The notes under the pieces were generated by a model. That model did not search any database, was not told where the DNA came from, and saw only the letters and a list, made by a program, of their open reading frames with translations. 64,000 nucleotides of DNA from Flavobacterium limicola (lineage in GTDB: Bacteria; Bacteroidota; Bacteroidia; Flavobacteriales; Flavobacteriaceae). Shown in pieces: positions 33,833-43,803 of the stretch; position 1 is the first letter of the stretch, and each line of letters starts with the position of its first letter. The stretch spans positions 620,001 through 684,000 of the forward strand of contig NZ_RBXA01000001.1 in assembly GCF_003634755.1 (NCBI RefSeq), written 5' to 3'. The position numbers and the translations under genes were made by a program.

Positions 33833-34767
33833 TGAGCAATAACGACAATTCAGAAGCTATTTTAAAAGAAATTGAGCTTAAATATGAAGCAATAAATCAA
33901 AAAACGGAGACGCAGCTAGAAGGGTTATTGTGGTCAAAACCGATCACGTATTGGGATTATATTCAAACAGATGCTTTATTGAATCTGCAAATTCAAAGAA
34001 CCACGCTTCCTGACGAAATGGTTTTTATCATGTATCATCAGGTTAACGAATTGATATTTAAAATGATACTTTGGGAGATGAGACAAATTTCCTATTGTGA
34101 GAACATTGATACAGTATTTTTCACGGAGCGATTAATGCGAATCAGTCGTTATTTTGATATGTTGACTACCTCTTTCAGTATAATGGGAGATGGAATGGAA
34201 GTGGATCAATACATGAAATTTAGAAATACACTGACACCTGCCAGTGGTTTTCAAAGTGCGCAATACCGCCTGATAGAATTCGCTTCTACTGACCTAATAA
34301 ATCTGATTCACCACCGTTATAGAGATACAATAGACAGAAATACACCATATGAATTTGCATTGGAACATCTATATTGGCAAGCAGCCGGGAAAGATTATCA
34401 TACCGGAAAAAAATCTTTTTTACTGGAGGAATTTGAAAAAAAATACAAGAAGGAATTCCTAGCACACATGGAGGAATACAACACCATAAATATTTGGCAA
34501 AAATTTAAGCAACTGCCGGAATTAGATCAAAAAAATCCCGAATTAGTTCAAGCGATGCGTCATTACGACCATACGGTGAATATTACTTGGGTAATGCAAC
34601 ATTTAAATACAGCAAAAAAATACATTGATCAAAGCGGTAAAGGCGATGGCGAAGCTACTGGTGGAAGTGACTGGAAAAAATACATGCATCCTAAATACCA
34701 AAGAAGAATTTTCTTCCCGGAATTGTGGAGTAGCCATGAATTAGAAAATTGGGGAGTAGAAATGTAA
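33832..34767 (+). CDS. kynA: Tryptophan 2,3-dioxygenase
   Basis: This haem dioxygenase opens tryptophan to N-formylkynurenine. The 311-residue all-helical protein has the family stretches TYWDYIQTDALLNLQ, DEMVFIMYHQVNELIFKMI and RNTLTPASGFQSAQYRLIEF. The C-terminal region has GEATGGSDWKKYM where classical enzymes have a GTGGS motif. The proximal haem histidine is probably in RHYDHTVNITWVMQHL. No other kynurenine gene is in the window. It is coupled to the DUF3108 gene and precedes an M23 peptidase by 20 bases. Confidence 0.92.
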   Translation: MSNNDNSEAILKEIELKYEAINQKTETQLEGLLWSKPITYWDYIQTDALLNLQIQRTTLPDEMVFIMYHQVNELIFKMILWEMRQISYCENIDTVFFTERLMRISRYFDMLTTSFSIMGDGMEVDQYMKFRNTLTPASGFQSAQYRLIEFASTDLINLIHHRYRDTIDRNTPYEFALEHLYWQAAGKDYHTGKKSFLLEEFEKKYKKEFLAHMEEYNTINIWQKFKQLPELDQKNPELVQAMRHYDHTVNITWVMQHLNTAKKYIDQSGKGDGEATGGSDWKKYMHPKYQRRIFFPELWSSHELENWGVEM

Positions 34768-34787
34768 GTTGAATTAAAAAACACGGT

Positions 34788-36008
34788 TTGAAAAAAATAT
34801 TTATAGTTATAATAGCATTATTTTCTTTAGTATCATGTAAAAAAACGGAGGAAATAGTTCCGGAAAAAGTAGTAAAACTTGTTCCTAAAAAAAGTGAATT
34901 TGGATTTGTTCTCGCTGATTTTAATATAGTTAATGACACTATAGAAAGAGGAGATACTTTTGGGACTTTATTAGAAGAACAAAATATAGGAGATCGCGAA
35001 GTATATGATATTATTGCAAAAGTCAGAGATTCTTTTGATGTGAGAACTATTAGAATTAACAGACCTTTTACGTTGTTGAGATCCAAAGACAAAAAACATA
35101 ACTTAGACGTTTTTATCTATCAGCCCGATAATTTAAGTTATTACGTAGTTGATTTTCGAGATACAGCTGTAACTGTTTTCAAAAAGACAAAACCCATTAC
35201 AATTAAAAGACGCACTATTGGTGGCGTTTTAAAAGAATCATTATCAGAAACTTTGGGCAATGCTAAGATTGAAGGTGTTTTGGCTAGTAAAATATCTAAA
35301 ATTTACGCCTATTCCATTGACTTTATGAAACTCAAAAAAGGAGATCGTTTTGCGATAACTTTTACTGAGCGTTTTATAAATGACTCAATTTATGATGGAG
35401 TAGAAGAACTCGAAGCTTCTTTTTTTGAGTACCGAGGAAAAATTATTTACGCATTTCCTTTTGCTCAAAATCCCAATTCGGATAAAGTAGAATACTACGA
35501 TGAGCAAGGAAAAACACTTAAAAATTTCTTTCTAAAGTCGCCTATAAAATTCAGCAGAATATCTTCTCGGTTTTCATCAAGTCGTTTTCATCCGGTTCAA
35601 CATAGATGGAAAGCGCATAAGGGAACGGATTATGCAGCGCCACGCGGAACGCCTATTACTGTTACCGCTGGAGGCGTTGTGGAGCAAAGTGGTTTTACGG
35701 CTGGAAACGGAAATTTTGTAAAGGTAAAGCACAACGGAACTTATTCTACACAATACCTGCACATGTCAAAAATATTGGTAAGACGAGGACAGCGCGTCAA
35801 TCAAGGACAAGTTATTGGTTTGGTTGGGAGTACTGGTCTTGCAACAGGACCACACGTGTGTTATCGATTTTGGAAAAACGGGAAGCAAGTGGACGCTCTA
35901 AGGCTTAAATTGCCTACCGGTGAGCCTATGACCGGAAATAATAAAACCCGATTTCTTGCACAAATAACGCCTCTGAAATTTGAATTAGATAGTGTCGCTA
36001 ATCTATAA
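34788..36008 (+). CDS. M23-family (LytM) peptidase lipoprotein
   Basis: This 406-residue predicted lipoprotein has a signal peptide ending LFSLVSC. A LysM/OapA-like N-terminal region runs to about residue 260, then the LytM domain: HKGTDYAAPRGTPI (first zinc His and Asp), QYLHMSKI, and GPHVCYRFW. In canonical M23 enzymes the last motif is HxH; here Cys358 replaces the second, zinc-binding histidine. Cys could still bind zinc, or the enzyme could be a regulator. Start is TTG at 34788, the only codon giving the full signal peptide. Confidence 0.88.
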   Translation: MKKIFIVIIALFSLVSCKKTEEIVPEKVVKLVPKKSEFGFVLADFNIVNDTIERGDTFGTLLEEQNIGDREVYDIIAKVRDSFDVRTIRINRPFTLLRSKDKKHNLDVFIYQPDNLSYYVVDFRDTAVTVFKKTKPITIKRRTIGGVLKESLSETLGNAKIEGVLASKISKIYAYSIDFMKLKKGDRFAITFTERFINDSIYDGVEELEASFFEYRGKIIYAFPFAQNPNSDKVEYYDEQGKTLKNFFLKSPIKFSRISSRFSSSRFHPVQHRWKAHKGTDYAAPRGTPITVTAGGVVEQSGFTAGNGNFVKVKHNGTYSTQYLHMSKILVRRGQRVNQGQVIGLVGSTGLATGPHVCYRFWKNGKQVDALRLKLPTGEPMTGNNKTRFLAQITPLKFELDSVANL

Positions 36009-36151
36009 TTTAAAGGATGTAGATTGTCTACGGTTTTTTTAATGCAAAAGCAGAATCCCATGAAGTAAATTTAGAATTATGCTATTTAGCGGTTTTGTTG
36101 CTAAATTGTGATATAAATCAAAACCCATTTTCCATTAAAACAAATTTGAGT

Positions 36152-36159
36152 ATTTTTGT
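36152..36159 (+). promoter_or_regulatory. -7 box of pgi
   Basis: TATTTTTG, 32 bases before the pgi start. Confidence 0.5.
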
Positions 36160-36191
36160 CCCAATTTTAACAATACTACAAATCCTTTATA

Positions 36192-37844
36192 ATGGCTTTA
36201 AATACTATAAACCCAACAGAAACAAATGCTTGGAAGAAACTTGAATTGCATTACAACGAAATGCAAAAAGCTTCGATGCAAGAATTATTTCAATTGGACT
36301 CTTCGAGAGCGAACACATTTAACTTACAGTGGAATGATTTTTTAATAGATTATTCTAAAAACATTATCAATTCGGAGACGATTCAGCTATTGTTAGAATT
36401 GGCTGATGAAGTTGGGCTTAAAAGTGCTATTGCTGATTATTTTGACGGTGCAATAATTAATCAAACAGAACATAGAGCGGTACTTCATACTGCCTTACGT
36501 GCCAATGAATCTGCAGTTGTAAAAGTGGATGGAATTGATGTAATTCCTGAAATTTATGAAGTAAAAAATAAAATAAAAGCATTCACGAACGAAGTTACTT
36601 CTGGGGAACGAACAGGTTTTAACGGCAAAGCATTTACGGATGTAGTTAATATTGGTATTGGAGGTTCTGATTTAGGTCCCGCGATGGCAGTTGAGGCGTT
36701 GCAATTCTATAAAAATCACATTAACGTTCATTTCGTTTCTAATGTTGATGGTGATCATGTTAATGAGATTATAAAAAAGCTAAATCCAGAAACGACGCTT
36801 TTTGTAATTGTTTCTAAAACCTTTACTACACAAGAAACACTGACTAATTCTGAAACAATCAGAAAATGGTTTTTATCAAAAGACTTTGGAACAACGCAAG
36901 AAGATGTTGCTAAACATTTTGTTGCGGTTTCGACTAATATTCAAAAAGTAACTGAATTTGGAATTAATCCAGACAATGTTTTTCCAATGTGGGATTGGGT
37001 TGGCGGAAGATTCTCTTTGTGGAGTGCTGTTGGACTTACGATAAGTTTAGCTGTTGGATACGATAATTTTGATGAATTGCTAAAAGGAGCTAGTGAAATG
37101 GATGAGCATTTCAAAACGGAAGATTTTGATAAAAATATGCCCGTTATATTAGCATTACTGAGCATCTGGTATAATAATTTTTTTGGTGCCGAAAGCGAAG
37201 CCTTGATTCCGTACACACAATATTTGCAAAAATTAGCTCCATACTTACAGCAAGGAACGATGGAAAGTAATGGAAAAAGTGTTGGACGAGATGGGAAGCC
37301 AGTAAATTATCAAACGGGAACTATTATTTGGGGAGAACCGGGAACGAATGCGCAACACGCTTTTTTCCAGTTAATTCATCAGGGTACAAAATTGATTCCT
37401 GCAGATTTTATAGGTTTTATAACTCCTTTATATGGAGACAATGATCATCATGATAAATTGATGTCTAATTTTTTTGCTCAGACAGAAGCGTTAATGCATG
37501 GAAAATCAGCAAAGCAAGTTCAAGTAGAATTTGATAAACAAGGTGTTTCAGAGGAAAAAGCTAAATTTCTTTTACCGTTTAAAGTTTTCTCAGGGAACAA
37601 GCCAACGAATACAATTTTAATTCAGAAGTTGTCGCCAAAAACGTTAGGTTCTTTGATTGCTTTGTACGAGCATAAGATTTTTGTACAAGGAATTATTTGG
37701 AATATTTTTAGTTTTGATCAGTGGGGAGTTGAGTTAGGAAAACAATTAGCAAACTCAATTTTAGAGGCAATTAATACAAAAACTGTCAAAAATCATGACA
37801 GTTCCACAACTTTTTTATTGAATCATTTTTTAAGGAGTAAGTAG
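36192..37844 (+). CDS. pgi: Glucose-6-phosphate isomerase
   Basis: This enzyme interconverts glucose-6-phosphate and fructose-6-phosphate. The 550-residue protein carries [31 protein letters not shown], the catalytic-glutamate region [16 protein letters not shown], the signature [18 protein letters not shown], and C-terminal [16 protein letters not shown] plus [13 protein letters not shown], the classical PGI patterns. It has its own promoter and terminator. Confidence 0.97.
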   Translation: MALNTINPTETNAWKKLELHYNEMQKASMQELFQLDSSRANTFNLQWNDFLIDYSKNIINSETIQLLLELADEVGLKSAIADYFDGAIINQTEHRAVLHTALRANESAVVKVDGIDVIPEIYEVKNKIKAFTNEVTSGERTGFNGKAFTDVVNIGIGGSDLGPAMAVEALQFYKNHINVHFVSNVDGDHVNEIIKKLNPETTLFVIVSKTFTTQETLTNSETIRKWFLSKDFGTTQEDVAKHFVAVSTNIQKVTEFGINPDNVFPMWDWVGGRFSLWSAVGLTISLAVGYDNFDELLKGASEMDEHFKTEDFDKNMPVILALLSIWYNNFFGAESEALIPYTQYLQKLAPYLQQGTMESNGKSVGRDGKPVNYQTGTIIWGEPGTNAQHAFFQLIHQGTKLIPADFIGFITPLYGDNDHHDKLMSNFFAQTEALMHGKSAKQVQVEFDKQGVSEEKAKFLLPFKVFSGNKPTNTILIQKLSPKTLGSLIALYEHKIFVQGIIWNIFSFDQWGVELGKQLANSILEAINTKTVKNHDSSTTFLLNHFLRSK

Positions 37845-37933
37845 TGTGAATAATGCGACTAATTTTTATAGTTTTATGAACTTTGCTATAATTTAGGTGT
37901 TTGCTTGGATTTTTAAGGATTAGATACTGGTTT

Positions 37934-37968
37934 AAAAGCCCTGATTTTAATTAAATCAGGGCTTTTTT
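37934..37968. terminator. Terminator after pgi
   Basis: The stem AAAAGCCCTGATTT/AAATCAGGGCTTTT has flanking A- and T-runs, 90 bases after the pgi stop. The 37845-38233 gap otherwise contains a second hairpin and the promoter of the next gene. Confidence 0.88.
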
Positions 37969-38057
37969 ATGGGTAAGTGACTCTGTTGTAGTGTTTTTTT
38001 TAAATTAACTTCATTTTTTTAAAACATTACTAATTAAAATATAGATGTGAATAATTT

Positions 38058-38096
38058 AAAAAAAAGCATTTTTTATTGTAAAAAATGCTTTTTTTT
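38058..38096. terminator. Second hairpin in the pgi-receptor gap
   Basis: AAGCATTTTTT/AAAAAATGCTT with a T-run after it, about 90 bases beyond the pgi terminator. No gene or RNA between the two hairpins is evident. Confidence 0.7.
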
Positions 38097-38192
38097 AATA
38101 AAAAAGCAAGAAGAACTATTTTAAGCTAAATTCTCTGCTTTAAAAAAATATTATTCTTAACGTTGTGTTAACTTTTTAAAACAAAAATGTTA

Positions 38193-38200
38193 TATTTTTG
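38193..38200 (+). promoter_or_regulatory. -7 box of the Oar-like receptor gene
   Basis: TATTTTTG, 33 bases before the ATG at 38234. It overlaps the upstream in-frame ATG at 38198, which is therefore unlikely to be the start. Confidence 0.55.
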
Positions 38201-38233
38201 CCAAATATTTTTAAACTAAACAAAAAAGCAAAA

Positions 38234-41200
38234 ATGAAAAGAATTATTTTTATTTTGATTATTTTTTTATCAGTTTTAGGTCATTCGCAGGTCACTAATT
38301 CCGCGATGTCTGGTACTGTTAAATCTAACACTGGAGAAACTCTTCCGGGAGCTTCGGTTGAGGTCCGACACAACCCAACTGGTACTAAATATTTTTCAAC
38401 TACAGATTACAATGGAGGATATGCTGTTCAGGGACTTAGACCAGGGGGGCCTTATACTGTAAAAGTAACTTACGTAGGTTACAAAACAACCGAAATTACA
38501 GAAATTAATGCTCCCTTAGGAAGTAATTTAACTGTTAATATTGTTATAGCAGAAGAATCAAATGCACTAGAAGAGGTAGTTGTTGTTTCAACGAAATCGA
38601 ATGGTGCTTTCAATAAAGGAAAAACAGGTGCGTCGCAACAATTTTCTAATAGAGAACTTACAGCTATTCCTGTTACAGGATCAAGATCAATTAATTCAAT
38701 CACAAAGTATAATGCTAATGCTGGTGGTGGAGGTTCTTTTGGAGGACAAGATTCAAGATTAAATAATTTTACAATTGACGGATCGGTTTTTAACAATGGT
38801 TTTGGACTTGGATCTGATGCTCAAGCAGGAGGAAGAACAGGGTCTACTGCAATTTCATTAGATGCAATTGAGCAGTTACAAGTAAGTATAGCTCCTTTTG
38901 ACGTTCGTCAATCAGGCTTTACGGGTACTGGTATTAATGGTGTGACTAGAAGTGGTACCAATGAAATCGAAGGTTCTGTTTATGCTTCAACTAGAAGTAA
39001 TAAAAAAGAATTTGTTGGAACAAAAGCAGGACAAATCAGAATTGTTCCAGCAACGTTTGAAGAAAACATATTAGGTGCTAGAATTGGTGCACCAATTATC
39101 AAAGATAAATTGTTTTTCTTTGGAAACTTTGAAACAGTTAATAACACTAGTCCAGCATCTAATTGGACTTCTACAGGTTCTCCTCAACCAGGAGCTCAGA
39201 TATCTGCTCCTACATTTCAACAAATGCAAGATCTTTCTACTTTTATGAAAGATAAATTCAATTACACAACTGGACCTTGGGAAAATTTTGATTCAGAAAG
39301 AGTGTCTAAAAAGTTTCTTGCTAAAATTGATTGGAACATAAATGATAATAATAAATTTTCTGTGCGTTATGTGCATCATGATTCTTCTTCTGATGAATTA
39401 ACATCTAATTCAAATTCATTAGGATTTGGTAACAGAAGAACGAATGTAAATTCAATGTCATTCAAAAATAGTGGTTACACAATTCTTGATAATACGAGAT
39501 CTATCGTTGTGCAATTGGATAGTAAATTGTCGGAATCTTGGAGTAATAATTTCATAGGAGGTTATGACAAACAAATTGAAGACAGAGGATTGCAAGGTGG
39601 CGGTTTGTTTCCGACAATTGATATTAAAAATGGTGTGGCAAACACAGCCCCTTTGACAGGATTTACAACCGGTAATACGAATTTTATCTCTGTGGGATTA
39701 GATCCTTTTACACAAGGAAATAAGCTTAGTTATTCAACGCTACACTTCACAAATAATCTTACTAAAACAATAGGTAAGCATTCGTTGCTATTTGGAGCAA
39801 ATTATGAGCATTTTAAATCAAGTAATTTATTTTTCTCTGGTTCTAATGGAGTTTTCATTTTTAATTCATTGGATGAGTTTTACAGCGCAGCAAATGAATC
39901 ACTAGCGTTAAATGGAGCGCCATCAGTTAATAATTTACCTGTTAGGACTCAATTTAGATATTCTGCTTTACCTGGTGGTGTTGAGCCATTACAAATATTA
40001 AAATCTGATAAAATTGATCTTTATTTTCAAGATGATTTTAAAGTGAACGATCAATTAAAAGTTACTATTGGTTTGAGAGGAACTAGAGTTTCTTTTGTAG
40101 ATACAGCTCTTGAAAATCCTGTAGTTAATGATCTAACATTTGCGAATGGTCAGAAATTCAATACTGGAGAAATGCCAAATTCACAGTATCTTTTTGAGCC
40201 TAGAGTTGGTTTCAATTTAGATGTTACTGGAAATGCTAAAACAGTAGTAAGAGGGGGTTCTGGGATATTTTCAGGAAGACCGCCATTGGTGTTTTTATCA
40301 AATGCAATTGGTAACAACGGAGTTCTTACTGGCTTAGTAGATGTCAGTGATGCTAATGTTGGTGCAGGAAATTATGGTTTTACAGCAAATCCAAGCCAAT
40401 ACTTTACGCCTTCTACTCCAACTTTGCCTTCATCAATTGATTTGGCTTTTACAGATAAAAAGTATAAATTTCCTCAAGTTTGGAAAACTACAATTGCAGT
40501 AGATCAGAAATTACCATTTGGTTTTGTAGGTACGATTGAAGGAATCTTCAGTAAAAATATTAATGAAACAGCTTATAGCAATGCCAATTTTGAAAATCCA
40601 GTAGGAACACTTAATGGTCCTGATAATAGGCCTTTGTTTGCTGGAAATGATAATGGTGTGCGTATTAATAACAACGTTATTAATGCTATCGTACTATCAA
40701 ATACAGATAAAGGTTATTTTTATTCTACAACAGTGAAATTAGAGTATCCTTACCGTAAAGGTCTTTGGGGTTCATTTGCTTACACCCATTCAGAAGCTAA
40801 TGATTTATTATCTCCTGGATCAACAGCATCAGGAAGTTGGAATGGTGTACGCTCAGTTAACGGAAATAATGATCAGGTTTTAGGATTGTCAAACAACAAT
40901 ACTCCACACAGAATGGTAGGTATTCTTGGGTATAAAATTGAATACGGTAACAAAACAGGAGCTGCAACGTCTATTAACTTAGGGTACATTGGTGAGCAGT
41001 CTAGTTCATTCACTTATTTATATAATGGTGATGTAAATGGTGATCGTATAAATGGTAATGATTTATTATTTGTACCTAATAAAGCAAGTGATCTTCGTTT
41101 CGTACCAATAACTCAAAATTTAGGAGGATCTTTAATGGTGTTGTATACTGTAGCTCAGCAAGAAGAGGCTTTTGATAAATTTATTGATCAAGACCCATAT

Positions 41201-41590
41201 TTGTCTACTAAAAGAGGTCAATACGTAGATAGAAATGAGAACGTATTGCCGATGTTACACAGAGTTGATTTGTCAGTAACGCAAGACTTCTTTATTAAAA
41301 TTGCAGGTAAAAAGAATAGCTTTCAGTTTAGAGCTGATATCTTAAACTTTACAAATTTAATAAATCGTGAATGGGGAGTTTCACAAAGATCTACTGTATC
41401 TAATGGAGCGATTTTAGCAGTTAATCAAGCAGCAACTGCTACAAACAATTATATTCCAGGATATACATTAGCTTTGCAAACAGATAACCAAGGTAAAAGA
41501 TTCTTAGTAAAAGATACTTTCCAAAAAAATGCATCTATCTCTGATGTTTGGCAAGCTCAATTTACTTTAAGATATACTTTCGGAAATTAA
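38234..41590 (+). CDS. Oar-like TonB-dependent outer-membrane receptor
   Basis: This is a 1118-residue outer-membrane receptor. The signal peptide ends SVLGHSQ. A carboxypeptidase-regulatory-like beta domain follows (SGTVKSNTGETLPGASVEV ... TYVGYKTTEI), then the TonB-box-like EEVVVVS, a plug (LNNFTIDGSVFNNGFGL), and a large barrel ending in QFTLRYTFGN. The family resembles Oar of Myxococcus. The substrate is unknown. The downstream FAS1 lipoprotein, 44 bases away with no terminator between, is a likely partner. Confidence 0.92.
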   Translation: MKRIIFILIIFLSVLGHSQVTNSAMSGTVKSNTGETLPGASVEVRHNPTGTKYFSTTDYNGGYAVQGLRPGGPYTVKVTYVGYKTTEITEINAPLGSNLTVNIVIAEESNALEEVVVVSTKSNGAFNKGKTGASQQFSNRELTAIPVTGSRSINSITKYNANAGGGGSFGGQDSRLNNFTIDGSVFNNGFGLGSDAQAGGRTGSTAISLDAIEQLQVSIAPFDVRQSGFTGTGINGVTRSGTNEIEGSVYASTRSNKKEFVGTKAGQIRIVPATFEENILGARIGAPIIKDKLFFFGNFETVNNTSPASNWTSTGSPQPGAQISAPTFQQMQDLSTFMKDKFNYTTGPWENFDSERVSKKFLAKIDWNINDNNKFSVRYVHHDSSSDELTSNSNSLGFGNRRTNVNSMSFKNSGYTILDNTRSIVVQLDSKLSESWSNNFIGGYDKQIEDRGLQGGGLFPTIDIKNGVANTAPLTGFTTGNTNFISVGLDPFTQGNKLSYSTLHFTNNLTKTIGKHSLLFGANYEHFKSSNLFFSGSNGVFIFNSLDEFYSAANESLALNGAPSVNNLPVRTQFRYSALPGGVEPLQILKSDKIDLYFQDDFKVNDQLKVTIGLRGTRVSFVDTALENPVVNDLTFANGQKFNTGEMPNSQYLFEPRVGFNLDVTGNAKTVVRGGSGIFSGRPPLVFLSNAIGNNGVLTGLVDVSDANVGAGNYGFTANPSQYFTPSTPTLPSSIDLAFTDKKYKFPQVWKTTIAVDQKLPFGFVGTIEGIFSKNINETAYSNANFENPVGTLNGPDNRPLFAGNDNGVRINNNVINAIVLSNTDKGYFYSTTVKLEYPYRKGLWGSFAYTHSEANDLLSPGSTASGSWNGVRSVNGNNDQVLGLSNNNTPHRMVGILGYKIEYGNKTGAATSINLGYIGEQSSSFTYLYNGDVNGDRINGNDLLFVPNKASDLRFVPITQNLGGSLMVLYTVAQQEEAFDKFIDQDPYLSTKRGQYVDRNENVLPMLHRVDLSVTQDFFIKIAGKKNSFQFRADILNFTNLINREWGVSQRSTVSNGAILAVNQAATATNNYIPGYTLALQTDNQGKRFLVKDTFQKNASISDVWQAQFTLRYTFGN

Positions 41591-41634
41591 AAAAATAATA
41601 AAATAATAGATCACATTAATAAAAAATAAAAACC

Positions 41635-42663
41635 ATGAAAATAAAAAATCAAATCCTGTCTTTTGTAACAATCTTAGCTGTTGCTCTTATGACATTTTCT
41701 TGCACTAATGATGAACCAAAAGAGGTAACTCCTTTAAAATCTATTGTTGATATAGCAAAAGCGGACCCAGCAAATTTTAGTATTTTAATTGATGCATTGA
41801 AAAAAACAGGTTTAGAAGCTACTTTGGCTAATTCTGGATCTTACACAGTGTTTGCTCCAACTAATGCTGCATTTACAGCGGCAGGTGTAACAAGTGCAAG
41901 CATTAATGCTTTAACTGCACCAGCAGATGCTACTGCAATATCTAACTTAAGATTATTATTGCAAAACCACGTAATTACTTTAGGTACTAGAGCTGATGAT
42001 TTATTAGCAGCTGGTTACACAAGAACATTTGCAGCTGTAAGAGTACCTGCTTCGGCATCTTCAAATGTTAACATCAATATATTTGTAAACAAAGTAGGTG
42101 ATGACGTATTAATTAATGGAGGTGTTGCTAATGGTGGAGCAAAAGTTACTACTGCTAATATAGAAGCTAGTAATGGTATTTTGCATGTTGTTGACGGCGT
42201 TATTTTCTTGCCAACAATTGTTAACCATATTAAAGCAAATCCAAGTTTATCTTCTTTATTAAGTGTAGTTACTTCAGCTCCTCAAGCTTCAGTATTGACT
42301 ACTCTTAACGGTGCAACTGCCGCAGCACCTTTAACTGTTTACGCTCCTGAAAATGCTGCATTTACTGCTGCAACTGCAACAAATGGTTATTTGGTTGGTA
42401 AGTCTGATGCACAAGTTACAAGTATCCTAAGATATCACTTAGAGAATGGAAATAGAGCGCCAAGTTCTACTAGTTCATATTCTACATCTGCTGACGTAGC
42501 AGTAACAACGCTTTTTACACCAAACAGATTTACAATTTTGCAAGGTACTGTTAAAATTAAAGATGTTGTAGGTACTACTAATGGTACTGTTAAAACTTTT
42601 AATATTCAAGGGACTAATGGTGTGGTTCAGGTAATTGACAAAGTATTACAACCATTTTTGTAA
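41635..42663 (+). CDS. Lipoprotein with two fasciclin (FAS1) domains
   Basis: This 342-residue lipoprotein has a signal peptide ending ALMTFSC. Two FAS1 repeats cover about residues 30-190 and 195-342. Each shows the family's GSYTVFAPTNAAFTAAG / LTVYAPENAAFTAAT and NGILHVVDGVIFLP / NGVVQVIDKVLQPFL motifs. FAS1 domains mediate adhesion or ligand binding at the surface. In Bacteroidota they are often encoded next to TonB receptors, as here; a surface partner role for the Oar-like receptor is inference. Confidence 0.93.
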   Translation: MKIKNQILSFVTILAVALMTFSCTNDEPKEVTPLKSIVDIAKADPANFSILIDALKKTGLEATLANSGSYTVFAPTNAAFTAAGVTSASINALTAPADATAISNLRLLLQNHVITLGTRADDLLAAGYTRTFAAVRVPASASSNVNINIFVNKVGDDVLINGGVANGGAKVTTANIEASNGILHVVDGVIFLPTIVNHIKANPSLSSLLSVVTSAPQASVLTTLNGATAAAPLTVYAPENAAFTAATATNGYLVGKSDAQVTSILRYHLENGNRAPSSTSSYSTSADVAVTTLFTPNRFTILQGTVKIKDVVGTTNGTVKTFNIQGTNGVVQVIDKVLQPFL

Positions 42664-42680
42664 GATTATGATCTAAATTT

Positions 42681-42720
42681 TATAAACTGTTCACAATTTA
42701 TTGTAAACAGTTTATTTTAT
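42681..42720 (+). terminator. Terminator of the receptor-FAS1 operon
   Basis: The stem AAACTGTT/AACAGTTT with a 13-base loop is followed by a T-rich run. Confidence 0.65.
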
Positions 42721-42731
42721 AAAATCATTTT

Positions 42732-42772
42732 TAAAAACCACTTTAGCTTTTAGTTATAAGTGGTTTTTTTTA
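42732..42772 (+). terminator. Second terminator after the FAS1 gene
   Basis: AAAACCACTT/AAGTGGTTTT followed by a T-run, 10 bases beyond the first hairpin. Confidence 0.75.
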
Positions 42773-42785
42773 TGCCTTTTTTTCT

Positions 42786-42793
42786 TATATTTG
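42786..42793 (+). promoter_or_regulatory. -7 box of the four-helix membrane protein gene
   Basis: TATATTTG, 20 bases before the ATG at 42814. Confidence 0.5.
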
Positions 42794-42813
42794 TTAAAAC
42801 AAAAACAGTATTT

Positions 42814-43236
42814 ATGTACGATTTCATTCAAAAATTTCATTCTGGTTGGGCTTATTTAGCACTTTTAGTATTAGTGGTAGCAGTGGTTAATTCCTTTATT
42901 GGGATGTTTTCAAAAAAAGAGTTTACTTCCAAAGACAGGAAAATTGCCTTGTTTGCCTTAATAGCAATTCACATACAATTATTAGTAGGTATCATTTTAT
43001 ATTTTGTATCTCCATTAGGATTCGATTCTTTTGGACAGATGTCGGATAGGGCGTTACGTCTTACTTCATTGGAGCACCCGTTAATAAATATAATTGCTAT
43101 TATTTTAATCACAATAGGATGGTCAAAACATAAAAAATTAGTTGTAAGTGAATCAAAATTCAAAACATTTTCTATTTTTTATGGTCTAGGATTGCTTCTT
43201 ATTTTGAGCAGAATTCCATGGAATATGTGGTTCTAA
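42814..43236 (+). CDS. Four-helix membrane protein with conserved histidines
   Basis: This 140-residue inner-membrane protein has four predicted helices, near residues 10-32, 45-67, 85-102 and 115-132. Histidines in or next to helices (FHSGWAY, AIHIQLLVG, LEHPLINI) resemble haem ligands, and related proteins are sometimes labelled cytochrome b-like. No haem-binding consensus proves this. The ATG at 42814 (MYDFIQKFHSG) is preferred because a promoter box lies inside the longer reading. It ends in a hairpin terminator and stands alone. Confidence 0.78.
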   Translation: MYDFIQKFHSGWAYLALLVLVVAVVNSFIGMFSKKEFTSKDRKIALFALIAIHIQLLVGIILYFVSPLGFDSFGQMSDRALRLTSLEHPLINIIAIILITIGWSKHKKLVVSESKFKTFSIFYGLGLLLILSRIPWNMWF

Positions 43237-43242
43237 AAACCT

Positions 43243-43271
43243 AAAAAAGCTCTAGAAATAGGGCTTTTTTT
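43243..43271 (+). terminator. Terminator of the four-helix membrane protein gene
   Basis: The stem AAAAAGCTCTA/TAGGGCTTTTT with a GAAA loop is followed by T residues. Confidence 0.8.
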
Positions 43272-43317
43272 ATCTAGGTATGGTTTTTGTAAAATGGATT
43301 TAACTAATACAGTATAT

Positions 43318-43803
43318 ATGAAAAAATCAATTACATTATTCTTTTTGCTGACTATTATTAACGTAGTTAGTGGTCAAAGTTCAATTTTGAGTAAACAAAA
43401 ATCTACAATACAAAAAGACTCTATCAAAAAGGGTAAAGCTGTAGCTGAAGTACAAGAAAGTAAATTAGATTCATTAATTACTACATTAAGTAAATTCAAA
43501 ACCTATAAAGAGGAGGCACATGCATCGTATTATGCCGATAAATTCAACGGAAAAAAGACTGCAAGCGGAACAAGATTTGACAACAAGAGATATACCGCAG
43601 CGCACAAAAAACTTCCTTTCGGTACAAAAGTGAAAGTCACTAACGAAAAAAATGGAAAGTGGGTAATTGTTGAAATTACAGATAGAGGGCCATTTGTTAA
43701 ATCCAGAGAGATTGATCTTTCAAAACGGGCATTTATGGATATTACATCAAATAAAGGCAGCGGAGGAATGCTAGTGACAATTGCAGTATTGGATAATCAA
43801 TAA
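43318..43803 (+). CDS. RlpA-like double-psi beta-barrel protein
   Basis: This 161-residue exported protein has a signal peptide (ending around NVVSGQ), a Lys/Ser-rich linker, and a C-terminal RlpA-like double-psi beta barrel with ASYYADKFNGKKTASG, FGTKVKVTN and the catalytic-aspartate motif VEITDRGPFVKSREIDLS. RlpA proteins are septal lytic transglycosylases acting on stem-less glycan strands; this one lacks the SPOR domain of the E. coli and Pseudomonas forms. It converges with the CYTH gene, their stop codons touching. Confidence 0.88.
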   Translation: MKKSITLFFLLTIINVVSGQSSILSKQKSTIQKDSIKKGKAVAEVQESKLDSLITTLSKFKTYKEEAHASYYADKFNGKKTASGTRFDNKRYTAAHKKLPFGTKVKVTNEKNGKWVIVEITDRGPFVKSREIDLSKRAFMDITSNKGSGGMLVTIAVLDNQ

